From Sarcocystis neurona (Eukaryota > Apicomplexa > Conoidasida > Eucoccidiorida > Sarcocystidae): a stretch of DNA of 64,000 nucleotides. The stretch lies in contig KL647298.1 of the NCBI GenBank assembly GCA_000727475.1, forward strand, positions 401,665 through 465,664, given 5' to 3'. This document shows positions 33,268 through 44,400 of this stretch, piece after piece. A model generated the notes under the pieces. It was not told the origin of the DNA and ran no database searches. It was given only the letters and a program-made list of their open reading frames with translations. Numbering within the stretch: the stretch's first letter is position 1; every line of letters starts with the position of its first letter. The position numbers and the translations under genes were made by a program.

Positions 33268-36200
33268 ATGGCTTTGGGGGCAAAAACCATTCGTGCAGCA
33301 GCAGGTGCAGACGCCACATCGGCGGTAGCTGCTTGCGCAGCAAGAGCAGCAGCTGAGCAGGCGTGGAGGAGAAGAGGGCGCGAGTTTGGGGTGGGTGCTG
33401 CTGCTTGGAGTCGCATGTTCTCGGTCGTCTCGCGTATCCACTATATAAACAGTCGGACACGCATGCAGTCGCTGCTGCATGCAACAGACCTGCTGCCGCC
33501 TCTGCTGCTGCAGCCGGCTCCTTGTCGTTCACCGCTGCTGGCATACCAGCACCGGTGGCGGACGCGACGCCAGCGGTCCCGCAGCAAATTCCACCCCCAT
33601 CCCTTGCCGCTGCCGCTGCCTGCTATTGCTCCTCTTGCTGCTGTTGCTGCTGGCAATCTCCGCGCATTGGCGTCTCCTGCTCTTGCAGCCGCCACAGGTC
33701 AGCAACCGCTGCAGCCGGAGGTGCTGCCACACCTGGTGGTACGCCCTTTCCTCGCACAACAGCAGCAGTCAGCGACAGAAGACATGCAGCAGCAGCAGCA
33801 GCACCACGAGTTCTTTAGTGTACGTTGTGGGGTGGGAGCAGCAGGCGAGTACGGACAGCTAGCTGCTCTGCCTCCTCCACTGCTCGTAGCTCCGGAACAT
33901 CTACTGGGTCTTGCTAGGACAGCTCTGCAGGCCGAACTTGACGAGGCTGTTGCGGTTGCTGCAGCTGGTCATCCATTTGGTACTTCTGCTGCGGCTGCTC
34001 GCTTCTCGGCGGCTGCAGCTACCTCTCTGTTCTTTCCTGCTGGTGCTGCTCCTTCCTTCTCTATTGCTGCTGCTCACGGCGCCGCTGACAGATCAGCTTC
34101 TGCTGCTGCACAGTGCACGGAAGAAGTGGCTGCTGCTGCTGCTGCAGCAGCGCAGGGAGGCAGCAGGAGTTTTTGGCATGCTCTGCTGCAGCGCATTCAA
34201 GAAGTGAGAGATCTACTTCCTATCGACACACTAGTCAAGCTCCTTGCTATAGTGACCACACGCTTCTCCCCACAGTTTCTCCCTCTCTGTAGCCCGCTGC
34301 TCAGACCACTTGAGGATGCGCAACACGCTGCCGCGGGCCTGGTGAAGCTGCTGCTGCCTCAAACGGAAGATCTCAGCTACAGCAGCAGCACTGCAGAAAC
34401 TGCAGCGTCAGCTGTTGCAGAGGCTGAAGCAGCTGCAGCAGCTGCGTCGCCATCTGCTGCGCTGTTGCTTCCTTGCATGCGCCCCATCCCCCCTCCTCTG
34501 CTGCTCGCATGCTCTCGCGACTTGCTTGAGGATCTTCCGCTCCTGTCACCGCCTGCAGCTGCTGCAGTAGCTGCCGTCTTCGCTTCCAGCAACTGCTGCA
34601 GTAGCACCCTCGCCTTTGCCCTTATCGAACGATGGCGATGGAATCCTGCAGCCGCTGCTGCCTTGGCGGTTGCCGACACTCCTGCTGCCGCTGCTGCTTC
34701 CGCTGTTGCTGCTGAACTGCTGGAGGAGCAGCATCAGGGAGCAGGCGCGTGGCCAAGCAGTAGCACCAGCAGCGGCAGCACCCGCAGCTCCGCGACTGCA
34801 GCGGCTGGACAACAGCAGCAGATACAGCAGCAGCTCCAGAAAAACGGTATTGCTGCGGCTGCTGCAGCTCCCAACAGGCATGCAGATCTCAACGCGTTCT
34901 CAGCATCTGACTTCTCTGTGTTTATTTCGTCGCTGTCGCACGTGCTGCTGCAGCGGCAAGAGGTAGTGCAACGCCAACAACGGCAACTGCGGCACCGTCG
35001 TCCTCCACCTCCACCTCCTTCGCTTTCTGCTCCTCGTCCTCTTCTTCCTGGAAGCACGCGCACAACACAACCACAGCAGCGGCTACAGCAGCAGCAGCAG
35101 GGTTCTCCGAAGCAGCAGCAGGGACGTGGAAGACGGACGGCAGCAGAGGGCTCTCCAAGAGGACCTGTTGCGTTAGTGGCACGAGAACGAGGCGGCCTAC
35201 TGGCTGCACCGTTCTTTCGCGACTGCTGCTGCTTCCTGCATGCGAAGCGCAGCGAGTTTACGCTACGATCCTTCGCAGCTGCGGTCGCTGCTCTTGCGGC
35301 TGCACTCCCTCAAAAGGCTCTCGCGGCAGGGGCTACACCACTACTGCAGGGAAACCTGCAGAGCAAGCAACAGCAGCGCCCGCTGGAGCGGCACCAGCAG
35401 ACGCAGCAGCCGGTGAAAAACTCACCTTCCCTCGCTAGCGTCCGCCTCCTTCTGCTGACTGCTGACACTTTCCTCACGGAGCTGCACGCCCAAGGCGGCC
35501 TTCCTGCTGCTGCAGAGCAACCACCTCACACCGACAGGAGCAGCAGCGGCGGCACCGGCAGCAGCGACGGGAGGAGCAGCAGCAGGATCGCAGAGGTCGT
35601 AGCGACTGCCGCGCGTGCAGAGGAGCTACTCACTGCTGCACGGCTGCTGCATGCCCTAGCTGTGGCTCGACGCTATCTGCATGCCTATGAGCCTTCTGCC
35701 GTCGGTGACAGGAAGGAAGCAGGAGCAGCAGCGGCGGAGGCAGCGGCAGGCTCTGCTGTCGCTGCAGCAGCTGCTACTGTTGATGTTGCGGGCACTTCTA
35801 GACTTGAAAGTGCTGCTGCAGCAGACGCACGTAAGAGAGCGGCTTCTTCAGATACGGCGGCAGCGGCAGCAGTCAACGAGCAGCCAGGCGCAGCGGGCTG
35901 TGCGCTGCTGGCAGGCCGATTTCCGCAGCTGCTCCTACAGCAGCATCAGCAGCTGCCGCTGCTGCCGCTGCCTGCCGACACCGCTCACCTGTTGCAGCGT
36001 CCTCACTGCCTATCGAAGCCGCAGCAGCACCCACCTGCCGAAGAAGAGGGCACTCCTCCTGCGTCAGCAGGCCCTGCTTCTCCACAAGCCGCAGCAGCAA
36101 CCGGAACGGCCACACAGCTCATCGACCAGGCTGCTGTTCAGCTCCGGAACCAGCTGCTCGCAGCAGCAGGGTTAGCTGCAGCAGCTACCGTGATAATGTC

Positions 36201-36319
36201 CACACTCACGGTGAGCAGGCGCGAGAAGCAGCATTTCTTCGCGCGAGGTGCACGCGCCACGACATATACATATATATATGTACGTATATATCTGCATACC
36301 TTAGAGCCACGCCCCACGG

Positions 36320-36351
<32 letters not shown>

Positions 36352-37304
36352 AGTATTTGTACGTGCTATCTACAATATGATATGCATATATGTATACATA
36401 AATCTTTATATCAAGTGACCCGCTGGTAGCAATGCATACAGAGATGTATATTTATACATGCCAACGTATGTGCGTGTCTGTTGTGCCCCAATCTTCCCAT
36501 ATGGTAGGTGACCTGCGGTAGTGTCCCGCGAAGGTGACGAAGAAGCAGCGAGTTAACTAGCAACCTTTAAAGCCATCGCACGGCGTAGCGCATCCAGCAG
36601 CTCCTGTCTGGCAGCTAACAACTCCCTGCAGCAGCAGCAGCAGGTAGCTGCGAACTGGGTCGCTACAGCAGGACAGCCAGCGGGTTTGCACACGATTAAT
36701 AGTTGTCGCGAAGAGTCTTACAAATAGTACGATGAGCGCCTAGATGCTGCGCGGGGGCGAGTGGCAAGCTGCTGCGCGGGTGAGTGGCAAGCTGCTGTGC
36801 GGGGGCGAGTGACAAGCTGCTGCGCGGGGGCGAGTGGCAAGCTGCTGCGCGGTGGCGAGTGGCAAGCTGCTGCGCGGGGGCGAGTGGCTGGCTGCAAGTT
36901 TCCCTCTCTATGCTGCTGCTGCTCCTGCTGCCGTCCTGTAGTGGTTCGTGCTGCTGTACCATGAGAGAACTTCGAAACGGATCCTGCGGCTGCTTCCGCT
37001 GCAGGAGGGAGCGCGTTCACAGCCGCTACGTGAAACACCTGCTGCTGCTGCTGCGGAGCTGCTGTGGGGTGTCAAATGTGTGCTGCTGCAGCCCGCGTGT
37101 TTTGCTGCAGCAGAGCAGCAGCAGCAGGAGCATCAACGGAGGCATGCGAAAGCGCAGGTGCAGAAAACGACTGAGGCACTGCAGCAGGCACTCTGCGACC
37201 TCCTTCGGGCGCGGGGAGCCCTAGGCATGCAGACCGAGCACCTAGTCGACTGCGTAGAGCTGCTCGCGACCAGCAAAGAAGTCACTCCCTTTCGAGAAGC
37301 CTCG
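33268..37304 (+). CDS. Large Ala/Gln-rich helical-repeat protein, probable organellar RNA-binding type (two exons, 3' end unresolved)
   Basis: Exon 33268-36210 (981 codons, donor GTGAGC) joins in phase 0 to 36942-37304 (acceptor after a long pyrimidine tract, CCTGTAG; donor GTAAGA). Between poly-Ala, poly-Gln and Ser/Gly tracts lie conserved-looking amphipathic helices: EVRDLLPIDTLVKLLAIV, FLPLCSPLLRPLEDA, LLACSRDLLEDLPLLSPP, FFRDCCCFLHAKRSEFTLRS and, in exon 2, HLVDCVELLATSKEV. The spacing resembles the heptatricopeptide/FAST-kinase-like repeats of apicomplexan mitochondrial RNA-binding proteins. No RAP domain was seen. An internal Met at 33415 begins FSVVSRIHYINSRTRM, which could be a mitochondrial targeting peptide, so the true start may be there or upstream. 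Continuation is either a short exon ending at a stop at 38078 or the exons ending at 41411. Gene reality is good; function is inferred. Confidence 0.6.
36211..36941 (+). other. Intron of the helical-repeat gene
   Basis: Bounded by GTGAGC and a polypyrimidine-TAG acceptor. It contains TATA runs near 36270-36420 and a GC-rich minisatellite at 36745-36890. Confidence 0.65.
36745..36890. repeat. 25-bp GC-rich minisatellite, about six copies
   Basis: Unit close to GCGCGGGGGCGAGTGGCAAG plus CTGCT, repeated about six times with substitutions (GTGCGGGGG, GCGGTGGCG) and one shortened copy (GCGCGGGTGAGT). It is intronic. Confidence 0.9.
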
Positions 37305-39639
37305 GTAAGAAAGAACCCTACGGCTGCATGCAGGTTGGTAGAACAAGTGTAGCCGGTATGCGTGCATGTGTATACCTCTGCTGTGGAGTCGGCTGCGTGC
37401 CACTCGCTTGCCTGCCATCTTGACACACGGGCCCGCAGCCTCAGCTGCTCGTGCGCACTTACGTCTTGTGAGAGATCATCTGTGGCTCTCCCTTCTTTTT
37501 TGTATGTGCATGTACAGTAGATACGCATGCATTAGTGTGCAAGCTATGTTTCTATTCGTGCCTTTATTTGCATTCTTGGGTTCATTTTGCCCCATGAGTT
37601 TTCATTGTGGGCTGCCCTGCAGACGTACACATCTGTAAATATACGTGTGTAGATGTACATATGAGATGTATGTATACTGCTGAAACGGTTGTACACCGTC
37701 AGCGTATTCTAATCTGTACGTCTGTCACCGCTTCCTCATGTACAGATGCTTTAGCGTCACGTACACACCTGCGGATGCTAGATAAGGTAAAGATGTATAA
37801 CCTCGTGCATGCGTCTGTGAGGCCTGAGTCTTTGGTGTTGCGTGATAGTTACGAACGCTACTGAAGCTGCTGCTGCATCTGCTTGGGAAGACGTGATAGC
37901 CCGCAGGTGGACGTGCTCCGTCACGCAGGTGGACGTGCTCCGTTTTACTGGTGGTGGCGGAGAGGCGTTTCTGCTGGACGCGAGCTGTAAAACTTTGTCT
38001 GCTGCCTCGGTCAAGCTGCCCCTGCCGGAAAACGACTGCCGCAGAGGCGCGCCACCGCTGAAACGTGGAGTCTATTGAGAATCTGCGGCCGCCGTACAAG
38101 AAGTGCTGCTGCTACAGGACTGTGCTCCTGCTGTGCCGTGCTGCTCGTCTGCGGTGCTGCTGCCATAAAACACCTCTGGGCGTAGACAGACTGTCGCGCC
38201 TCTGTGCCGTAGTGCTGCCGTTGCAATGCGTCGCTCGGGTAGTGTGTTGCGCCATAATATTACTGCTGCCTTAGAAAGGTGGGCTGTTCGTGGAGTCCTG
38301 CTCCTGCAGCGTGCTGCTTCTATAAAATGCTATTGCTGCTCTCGCGCGCAGCTCTGCTGCTGCAGAGGTCTGTCGAAAAGACGCTGTTGCTGTAAGACAG
38401 CGCTGCTGCTGTTGCTAGTGGACCGCGCTGCTGCTGTTGCTGTTGGACCGCGCTGCTGCTGCAGGACACACGTGCCGCAGCTGCCGAAGTCGTGCAGTTG
38501 CTGCTGCTGCAACAACATTGCGACTGTTGCTGTTGCGGCAAACGCGTTTCTGGTGTACCCATACTGCTGCTTATGTGCTGCTGTTGCGGCTGCTGCGAAG
38601 GATGTGGTGCTACAACCCGTGTCGAGTTGCTGCTGCAGCTGTAGGGGCTGTATTGTACGGGGTCGCTGCAGGAGATGGGTTGCTGCTATCGGCGGTTGCT
38701 TCTGCAGCTGCTGTCGTGTGTCTGTGCTTCAGAATGTGCAGAGGAAAACGGGTCGAGGACTGGCTGGAGCATCAAGGCTTGCAGCAGGATCTGCTGCTGC
38801 TGAAACGAACAGAAAGCCGCAGGTTTCTTTGTTTTCTGCCCCCGAGACCGTCGACGCAGAGCAGCAGCCGTTCCTGTGTGCTGCTTTCCAGGTCGGTCTA
38901 TCCGCGTGCGTACGATGTAGGTATGCAAAGAGTTGCTACGCTGCGAGAGTGTATCGATGAACAGCTAGCCAAGTACACACATGCGCACACACGTACGCAA
39001 ACTCAGTTGTCCGTACGAACATTACTTCTGCGAACATAAATACACAAGTCATACATCCGTGCCTACCCGTAGCTACACTTCTGCAAAAGTCACCTATGTA
39101 TGGACGTAGGTGCAGGCTTGTGGCTGCAAGACGGTACGTAGAACATAGATACATGTTGGGAGATCCGTAGAGATGATCCTAGCCGGAGAGAAGTATTTAG
39201 ATACACGTATATAAACACATATATGCACACGCATACACGTCCGTCCAGAGAAAAAGAAAAGCACGCAGCAAAGAAGTAAGGCGATGCACGTGAAGATGCG
39301 TATATGGACACCCACAACGATATGGAGTTTGAGTAACATTACACGTACGTATATACACGTACGTATATAGAGATAGATACATACATATACATATATGTGG
39401 ATGCATTTATACAAACAGATGATGATATAGACGCATGTGTGGATACACACATACATAGAAACGTATCTGTAGATAGATATACATACGTATTCGCATATAT
39501 ATGTATGGATACAAATACATATATGTCAGTACGTCTATGCAACCAGATACATTTGAAGATATGTACACGTAGACGTGTGTGTCTACTGACTCGAGAAGAC
39601 ACGAGCGTCCAACGGAGGCGCGCTCGTTTGCAATGATCG
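37305..39639. other. Unresolved region between helical-repeat exons
   Basis: 37305-37840 is low complexity. A frame to a stop at 38078 contains FLLDASCKTLSAASVKLPLP and may be a terminal exon of the upstream gene. 38226-38960 is CTG-rich with two competing open frames; one contains KRVEDWLEHQGLQQDLLLLK, the other FSAPETVDAEQQPFLCAAFQ before a GTCGGT. 39040-39560 is alternating purine-pyrimidine sequence with no coding signal. Confidence 0.4.
37902..37943. repeat. 22-bp tandem duplication with two candidate splice acceptors
   Basis: CGCAGGTGGACGTGCTCCGT occurs at 37902 and again at 37924. Each copy offers a GCAG acceptor, and the two put the following sequence in different frames. Confidence 0.7.
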
Positions 39640-41411
39640 TTGCTGCTGCTTTGCTGCTGTTGGCCGTCTGCATGTGTCGTCGCTTCTATTTCTTCTGCTG
39701 TTGTTGTGACGTCGCCTCCTGCTGCGTCTGCTTCTATTGCTGGTGCCGCTGCTTCTCTGTCTGCTGCTGGTACGTGTGTGCTTCTTTGCTGGTGCTGCCC
39801 CTTCTGTTTGGGTTTTACTTCGGCACCTGCATGTGCTGCAGCTTCTGCTCCTCCTGCGGCTCGCACTTTCGCTGACCCGCCCCCGTCCGCCCCCTCCTCT
39901 GCTGCTTCAGCTCGTGCTGCTCGGTGTGCTGCCGTCGTTGCTGCTGCACTGCCTCCTGCTATTTCTGCTGCTGCTGCTGCGGCCTCTACTGGTGCTGCTG
40001 CTGCGTCTGCTGCTGCTGCGTCTGCTACCGCTACTTCTGCTGCCGTTGCTTTGTCGGCAGCCAGCGCTTTCACTGCTCCTCGTGGACGTTGTGCTACTTC
40101 TGCTGGTTGCTGCTTCTCTTTCTGTGCTGCTCAGCATGGTGGTAAAGTGTCCGCTCTTACCGCTTTGAGCGCTGCTTCGCCTCACTCAGCTGCGTCGTCT
40201 GCTGCTGGAGCCGCCCCCCCTGCAATTTGTGCTTCGCGTGTCCTTCTGCAGGCGCTGGCGGCGGAGCTTGTGCGGCGATATGCGGCGCTAACGATAGCTG
40301 ATAAGGCACGCCTTAAGTATATCGTCAAGCGCCTTCGGTGGGAGGTACGCCGCACGCTTGCACGGACACCGTGCTGTGTGTGTGTGTGTGTGTATATATG
40401 TGTATGTATGTATGTATGTATGTATGTGGGTATGTGTGTATGTATGTATGTATGAATAGGTATATTCACGTGTCATGCATTTGCGCAAGCACGCAGTGGT
40501 TGGTTCGGAACACATACCTATATATATATACGAATTAATATATATATATATGTATACACATATAGGTACACACATATACATACAGACATACATCTAATAT
40601 ATTATATATGTGTAAATACACACATAACGATATAGGTGTGTACGTCTGCCCGCTGTCCAGACACCGCACACACATATATACACACGCACGGGTCCAACTG
40701 CAGAGGCACCAGTCTATAAATTCTTGCATGCAGGATATAGGAAAGCTTGCAGCACTTCTGTAATCATAGTTGCCCACAGGATCCACAAGTATGTATTATT
40801 AATGCCAGCAAGTAAATGTAGACCTCTACGTATGTTCGCGTAGCCGACCAGCAGAGTCCAGAGACACACGTCCGCAGTACGCGTCGTGATACACTCTCTC
40901 ACCGCTTGGGGACGCCCCCACCCATACCTGCACATCACGTGTTCATGCATGCAGTTTCCGAGACTGAGACGCCTGTAAACACATACCTGATATACGTATA
41001 TATATATATACAGATCTTAGAGTAGTCTTCGTTGCCGTGTGCGTGGAAGCCGTGGACTTTTGCAACGTTCGGTAGACTTGCAGCACACGTGGACAAATTT
41101 GAGCGCACATATATACGTACGAGGAGCCCCTGCACACGGACGTAGGGGGACCTGGACACGTGTCTGTACCTATACGTAGATACGTGAATGTGTACCCCTG
41201 TCTCACTTTTTTCACAAGCGGTTAGTAGGACCAGCTCTTTGCTGCTGTGCTGTTGATCTGATGTGACTAGGATCCGTTCCTGAAGCACTGCCTTGGCTCC
41301 TACACCGTTGCGATAGCGCGCTGGGGACTGCCTGACTCAGCAGAAGTACCTGCGATGGACTGGCCTGGAGCAGCGGCGCCGCCATCAATGGCCGCTACAG
41401 CAGCAGCGTGA
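39640..41411 (+). CDS. Ala-rich helical protein, 3' exons (possibly end of the gene at 33268)
   Basis: The exon ending at 40344 (donor GAG|GTACGC) has a poly-Ala GCT-encoded part, then a clear helical segment LLQALAAELVRRYAALTIAD and ARLKYIVKRLRWE. A phase-0 join to 41271 (acceptor GTGACTAG) gives DPFLKHCLGSYTVAIARWGL and 26 more residues before TGA at 41409. The helical segment resembles those of the upstream gene and the phase is compatible with its exon 2, so they may be one gene. The 5' edge of the first exon is not defined; 39640 is only the start of the open frame. The minus strand over 39600-40073 is also open (Gln/Glu/Ala-rich), which tempers confidence in the Ala-rich half. Confidence 0.4.
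40375..40453. repeat. (GT)n/(GTAT)n microsatellite
   Basis: A run of GTGTGTGT followed by TATGTATGTATG tetranucleotides, just 3' of the donor at 40345. Confidence 0.85.
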
Positions 41412-44400
41412 GCAGCCGCAGCGTGTGTTCATAGAGAGAGTGTGGGGAGCAGCAGCAAGGGTGAGAGCGCAGCAGAAAGGGGGGTGGCAGTGGGATTTAG
41501 AACGGTGCGACACCGGCAGCAGCAGCAGCTGCGCACGGCCTGCGGCGGGAACGACAACGTCAAAAAGAGGGTAGATGCATGCACACGCGTGCAACTGGGG
41601 ACGGACCTGCGTGGAGACCCACGTGCAGGGAGAGGTCGTGCTCGAAAAAGCATTCGCGTAGCAGGTGTACAACCCCTTCACGGTGGGGTGGTGCATGTGA
41701 GGACGGGCGCAGGACAGCTGCGTCTGCACCGACGCAAAGCGACGGAGGAACGAATCTGTGGCTCAGCACAGAGCAGATGTGCCTGCGCGCAACAAGAAAG
41801 GAAGCAGGAGGCGCCGCGAGCCAAAAGAAGCGGCAACAGCAGCAACTTCTTTCGACGTCGTCATCTTTCCGCGCTCGGCCTGCATGCATGCGAGAGGCAC
41901 TGCGAATCTCCCGACCCAGCAATCATAGAGTGAAAGCTTCTTCGGCAACAAGGCTGTCTCACCTAGTCAGGATGTCCCCGCTGTTTATTTTTGCCCTACT
42001 TTGGCTACGCAGTATCTTCCGTCTGTCTGTGTTGTTACACTTCGTCTCGGTAATGTCGTCCCTCTCTTTTTCTTTGTCCGCGCCGAAGGACCTCTCGCTT
42101 TCTCCGCTCTCGCGCAAGCATGATAACGCTACAGGGGCATCGTTCCTGTGCGTGCAGAAGGTTGCTGTCCTGCCGGCGCACGAAGAGCCTTTTCCGCGAC
42201 ATACATATATATATATATATATGTATATGTATATGTACACATCTCTCGCTCCCCAGTAAGACGCTTTCAAACGGTTTCAGGCCCGCATGCACGGGCTTGC
42301 CGCAATTGCGAGGTTTGCGCGCGGCTGTCGCACCGCTGCTTCGCACGTGCAGAACTTATCCTGTTTCTGCCGCTTGTAGCCATCCCAATAAGGTTTGGTA
42401 CGAGAGAAACAGCGGCGGTTCCTATCATTTGCCTGCCCACTAGGCTTGCGCAGGTATCTGCGTCCTCTGCAGCAGCTAGGCTCGTACGAGTTGAGTCGTT
42501 CTGTACATCGAGGCTGTGTCTCACTTTCCTCGTCTTTCTCGTTGTGGGCTTGGATGAAGGACTTCGGAGAGACGAATGAATTTGTAGAGGTGTTTGTGTA
42601 AAGGCACATTTGTGATGTGCGAAAAATGCATGCAACGCTTCGTGCTGCCAGCGCACGCATTGGGACCCGTCGTTTCCAACGTCTTCTGATGCCTGCTTGC
42701 CCTGCGCGCATACAGCTGCTTTGCAGCGCAGGTAGGTGTCTCGTGCTTCCACACGAATTGTGTTCCTCAGAGGCGCCTGCTAGCAGCTAACCCAGATGCA
42801 TGAGGCATGCAGCCGATCTGTGTGCTTGAACGGACACTGTGATTTTTGCGGTCTAGTCAGGCAGAGGGCTCGCACCGCAGATGCCCGGCATATGCAGCTG
42901 CCCTGTGCGAGCAGCTCTCTGTCGTGCGTGCAGGTGCTTTTTGTCGGTGGAGCTGTTTTTTAGGCGCGCAGAGGTTGCCTCGGCGTCCAGCGTTTCCTCA
43001 CACAAGCAGAAGGTCTCTGCATGTAGGGAGATGTGTTGCACATCGCAGTTGCTTCCTGAGTTCCACACTTGCACAGGCTCGCTCTCGATCAAACTTACAT
43101 GCAGCTTCATTCTGTGTATCGTCCACGTCGACATCCTTGCGGGTCCTGCCGGCTTACTAAGGTATCCCAAGGCCACGCGTGCAGAAACTTTAAGCCCCCG
43201 TGCATCCGGACGCTTCTCCCTACACGCGGATGCGTCTGTTTAGGTATATCCAGGTGAATTCTACATATTCGTCTCGTGGGGCGTTTTGCCGTGCCACATC
43301 CAAATGCTTCTTCACGTGTACACGTATAACGACAAGGTTTTGTTTTCAAAACTTTGTCAGTCGTTACAGCGGTTCTGTTAAGGACGCGCAAATCAGGTGT
43401 AGTTGCATTTGAACGCGGGAGCGCCGTGTCGGCACTCTTGACCTCCCCTGCAGCAGTGGCAGGCTTCAGCGCCAGTGACAAAAGAGGTAGTGGCGAAGGA
43501 CGCATTTCACGTTTCTGAAAGCACCCAGAATGCTGCTCACCAGTTATCGGTGCAGGTTCATCGGTGGTACGTCAACACCAACAAAGCGTTTGAACAGGTG
43601 AACAAGTCGTAGTACACACGTGTGTTACTTGTACACACTTAACTACCTTTTCGAATATAAATATATACACATACGTACACAACTATGCCTCTCTTCATAT
43701 ATAGTACGTGTGTGATTTACATGTGTGTCCCCAGATGTCTAAATGCCTCTTTTTCCAGACGCGCATCTCTTTTGTGTGTGTGGGTGTGCGTGTGTGCCTG
43801 TTTCTCTTTCTGAAGCTTTCTCTGTACGTCTCTCTCTGTATGTGTGTATCTCTCTCATATCTCTCTGTACGTCACTCGCAGCATTCCTGTCCTTGTGATA
43901 AAATTGTTTGGAGAGTCCCCTCTCCGTTCTTCTCTACATCTTCCTTTATATCTCTCTCTACTGACCCGTACGTCCTTCTCATTCTGTATTCTGCGGAAAT
44001 GGGGGCAAACACAAACACCTGTAAGTGCCGAGGCGGACACAGTGGTGGACACTTGCATACGGGAGTCGCCGGGAAGGCGGCGTGCTTTTACTTCAGATGT
44101 TCCGTTTTTCACAATCCGCAGATGCCGAAAGATGTATAAAGTACACTTTTTCATTTATTACGGTGGACGCCCGCGAAAACTCACTTTTGACTTTTCCGAC
44201 CTGAAATTACAAAGTCAGAAAAAGTAAAATTGTGCGGAACTTGTCTTTCTGAGTTCTGCACTACCTACGAGAATATTGCCGGACTCGGTTGCCGTAAAGC
44301 TTCGACGCGCGTCACAACTGAGAAACACGCGTGACGGTCGTGAACGTCCTGTGCGAAAGAGAAAACCTTCGTACAAATATTCGAGAGTACCTGTCGAAGC

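Noticed and set aside
32705..33544. 279-codon minus-strand ORF
   Set aside because: Antisense to the start of the helical-repeat gene and to its CAG-rich upstream; Leu/Ala/Pro composition follows from the triplets.
39339..40073. 244-codon minus-strand Ala/Glu/Gln ORF
   Set aside because: Protein-like in part, but it runs into alternating purine-pyrimidine DNA and overlaps a plus-strand exon whose helical end and splice join look better. Kept only as a caveat.
40375..40470. CRISPR-like or telomeric repeat
   Set aside because: The array is a simple GT/GTAT microsatellite without spacers, and no TTTAGGG-type telomere repeat is present in the window.
33268..41411. C-terminal RAP domain for the helical-repeat protein
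   Set aside because: Searched by eye for the typical RAP pattern in the visible exons and did not find it, so the RAP name is not used.
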